From: Ruegeria halocynthiae
GTDB lineage: Bacteria; Pseudomonadota; Alphaproteobacteria; Rhodobacterales; Rhodobacteraceae
Assembly: GCF_900106805.1 (NCBI RefSeq)
Contig: NZ_FNNP01000003.1
Location: 124,001-188,000 of the forward strand
Length of the DNA: 64,000 nucleotides
Reading direction: 5' to 3'
Part shown: positions 63,223-64,000 of the stretch, piece by piece
How the letters are laid out: each line of letters begins with the position of its first letter
Position numbering within the stretch: the stretch's first letter is position 1
Translations under genes and position numbers: made by a program
The notes under the pieces: generated by a model
The model's input: only the letters and a program-made list of their open reading frames with translations
The model's database searches: none
What the model was told of the DNA's origin: nothing

Positions 63223-63849
63223 ATGACGATATTCATGCTGTTGATCCTGCGAATCCTTCTGATCGGACTGGCGCTGACCTTCATCAGCGATCCAATTTGG
63301 GCGAGCGTTCTTGACCGAAACGGACAGTGCCGCCCCGGTCAATTGCAATGCGGCCGCGGATGCTGCCCTGCTGGTCAGCGATGCAGCTTTGATGGGCGCT
63401 GTATCCCTCTGGGGCACACATATTGCGGCGGCGGGCGCACCTGTGGCCCGTTTGAACGCTGCGTGGCAGGCGGCACGCGCTGTGCCCCTGCAGGGCTGAA
63501 CAAATGCACCTCGCGTTTGGATTGCCCCGGTGACAGCTTCTGCAACGGACGCGGGGAATGTGAACGCAACACACCGGAATTCGTGCCCGGGCCAGCCATT
63601 ACATGCGACGATGGCCTAACCTGCGGCCCCGGATCATCCTGCCTGCCGGGCGGTGGATGCTCGCGGCCCGGTTGGTTTTTATGCGAGGAAACCGATTCTC
63701 AATGCCGCCCTGGTTTCAAATGCTCGGCGCATCAGGGATGCGTGCCCATCAAGGCCATCGATTGCGGTTACGGCAAATGGTGCAAACCGGGTGAACAGTG
63801 TTTGCCCGAAGGCGGGTGCGAGAAATTGCCCGAGGGCACGGAACCTTAG
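63223..63849 (+). CDS. Secreted cysteine-rich repeat protein (26 Cys)
   Basis: This 208-residue protein has a signal peptide (residues 1-27, ending at IWA). The mature part of about 181 residues contains 26 cysteines arranged as six modules; five have four cysteines and the first has six, including GRGCCPAG. The module pattern is C-x5/6-C-x4/5-C-x5/6-C, for example TCDDGLTCGPGSSCLPGGGC. It looks like animal granulin or EB-type disulphide modules, but that is a likeness of pattern only. ATG at 63223 has AGGT upstream; a Met four residues later is an alternative. Confidence 0.75.
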   Translation: MTIFMLLILRILLIGLALTFISDPIWASVLDRNGQCRPGQLQCGRGCCPAGQRCSFDGRCIPLGHTYCGGGRTCGPFERCVAGGTRCAPAGLNKCTSRLDCPGDSFCNGRGECERNTPEFVPGPAITCDDGLTCGPGSSCLPGGGCSRPGWFLCEETDSQCRPGFKCSAHQGCVPIKAIDCGYGKWCKPGEQCLPEGGCEKLPEGTEP

Positions 63850-63908
63850 GTTGCCACAAGCCACGCGCCTTCTTATAAGCAGCCCGATTGTCAGACAGGA
63901 GCCCGCCC

Positions 63909-64000
63909 ATGCGTTTCGCCCACCGTCACCTTCTTGGCATCGAGCATCTGTCACAATCCGATATCACCGCCATCCTTGATCTGGCCGAGACCTATGTCGA
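63909..64000 (+). CDS. pyrB: Aspartate carbamoyltransferase, N-terminal fragment
   Basis: The window ends after 30 codons. The start MRFAHRHLLGIEHLSQSDI and following LDLAETYV match PyrB, the first committed enzyme of pyrimidine synthesis. A GGAG site precedes the ATG. The gene is cut by the window edge, not broken. Confidence 0.85.
   Translation, partial: MRFAHRHLLGIEHLSQSDITAILDLAETYV

Overview
The window reads as a chromosomal segment of an alphaproteobacterium of the order Rhodobacterales, most likely the marine Roseobacter group (Ruegeria/Phaeobacter-like). I infer this from the gene families and their order: mdh next to a sucCDAB-lpd operon, argH/lipoprotein/lysA followed by a TIGR02302-type giant membrane protein, a stand-alone aa3 oxidase subunit IV, a DmdC-like acyl-CoA dehydrogenase, and generally G+C-rich coding sequence (116 G/C in 180 bases sampled inside sucD). 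Most of the window is housekeeping. I see no CRISPR array, prophage, insertion sequence, rRNA or tRNA.

Layout. 1-12.8 kb: a small exported protein, a TauE/SafE permease, malate dehydrogenase, then the TCA operon sucC-x-sucD-y-DUF805-sucA-sucB-z-lpd. Genes x and y are AT-rich exported proteins of unknown function tucked into the two sucC/D/A junctions. A pair of perfect palindromes two helical turns apart lies upstream of sucC and is the best candidate operator in the window. 12.9-20.1 kb: a TerB-domain membrane protein, the coupled minus-strand set ftsE-ftsX-plsC-PPOX flavoprotein, a zinc-ribbon membrane protein and the TIGR02302 protein. 20.2-24.9 kb: lysA and argH with small lipoproteins, and a TlpA-like thioredoxin. 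25-29.9 kb: a sterol-desaturase-family hydroxylase, a stand-alone EAL protein, and the polyhydroxybutyrate pair phaA and phaB, each followed by a strong terminator. 30-38.6 kb: a GcvA-type LysR with an EamA exporter, YdcH, a tRNA methyltransferase, polyprenyl diphosphate synthase, ispE, a TPR protein and ETF:ubiquinone oxidoreductase.

38.7-46.1 kb: SoxR with a recognisable SoxR box in front of a glyoxalase-fold gene, greA, the molybdenum-cofactor run fdhD-(membrane protein)-mobA-mobB-moeA, and azlCD. 46.1-54.3 kb: a lipoprotein, CoxIV, a secreted protein with a phospholipase A2-type CCxxHDxxY motif translationally coupled to a membrane glycerophosphodiesterase, a conserved unknown, a metallo-hydrolase with an acyl-CoA dehydrogenase, Sua5 and YqgE. 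54.4-64 kb: a DsbD N-domain protein, a NUDIX hydrolase, an RND pump with its adaptor, the coupled set UDG-metallophosphoesterase-LysE-moaB, a secreted protein with 26 cysteines, and the first codons of pyrB.

No wholly new defence or mobile system is evident. The points most worth following are the exported cargo genes in the suc operon, the paired operator in front of them, the PLA2-like/GDPD pair and the 26-cysteine secreted protein. All family assignments rest on reading motifs by eye; no database search was run.
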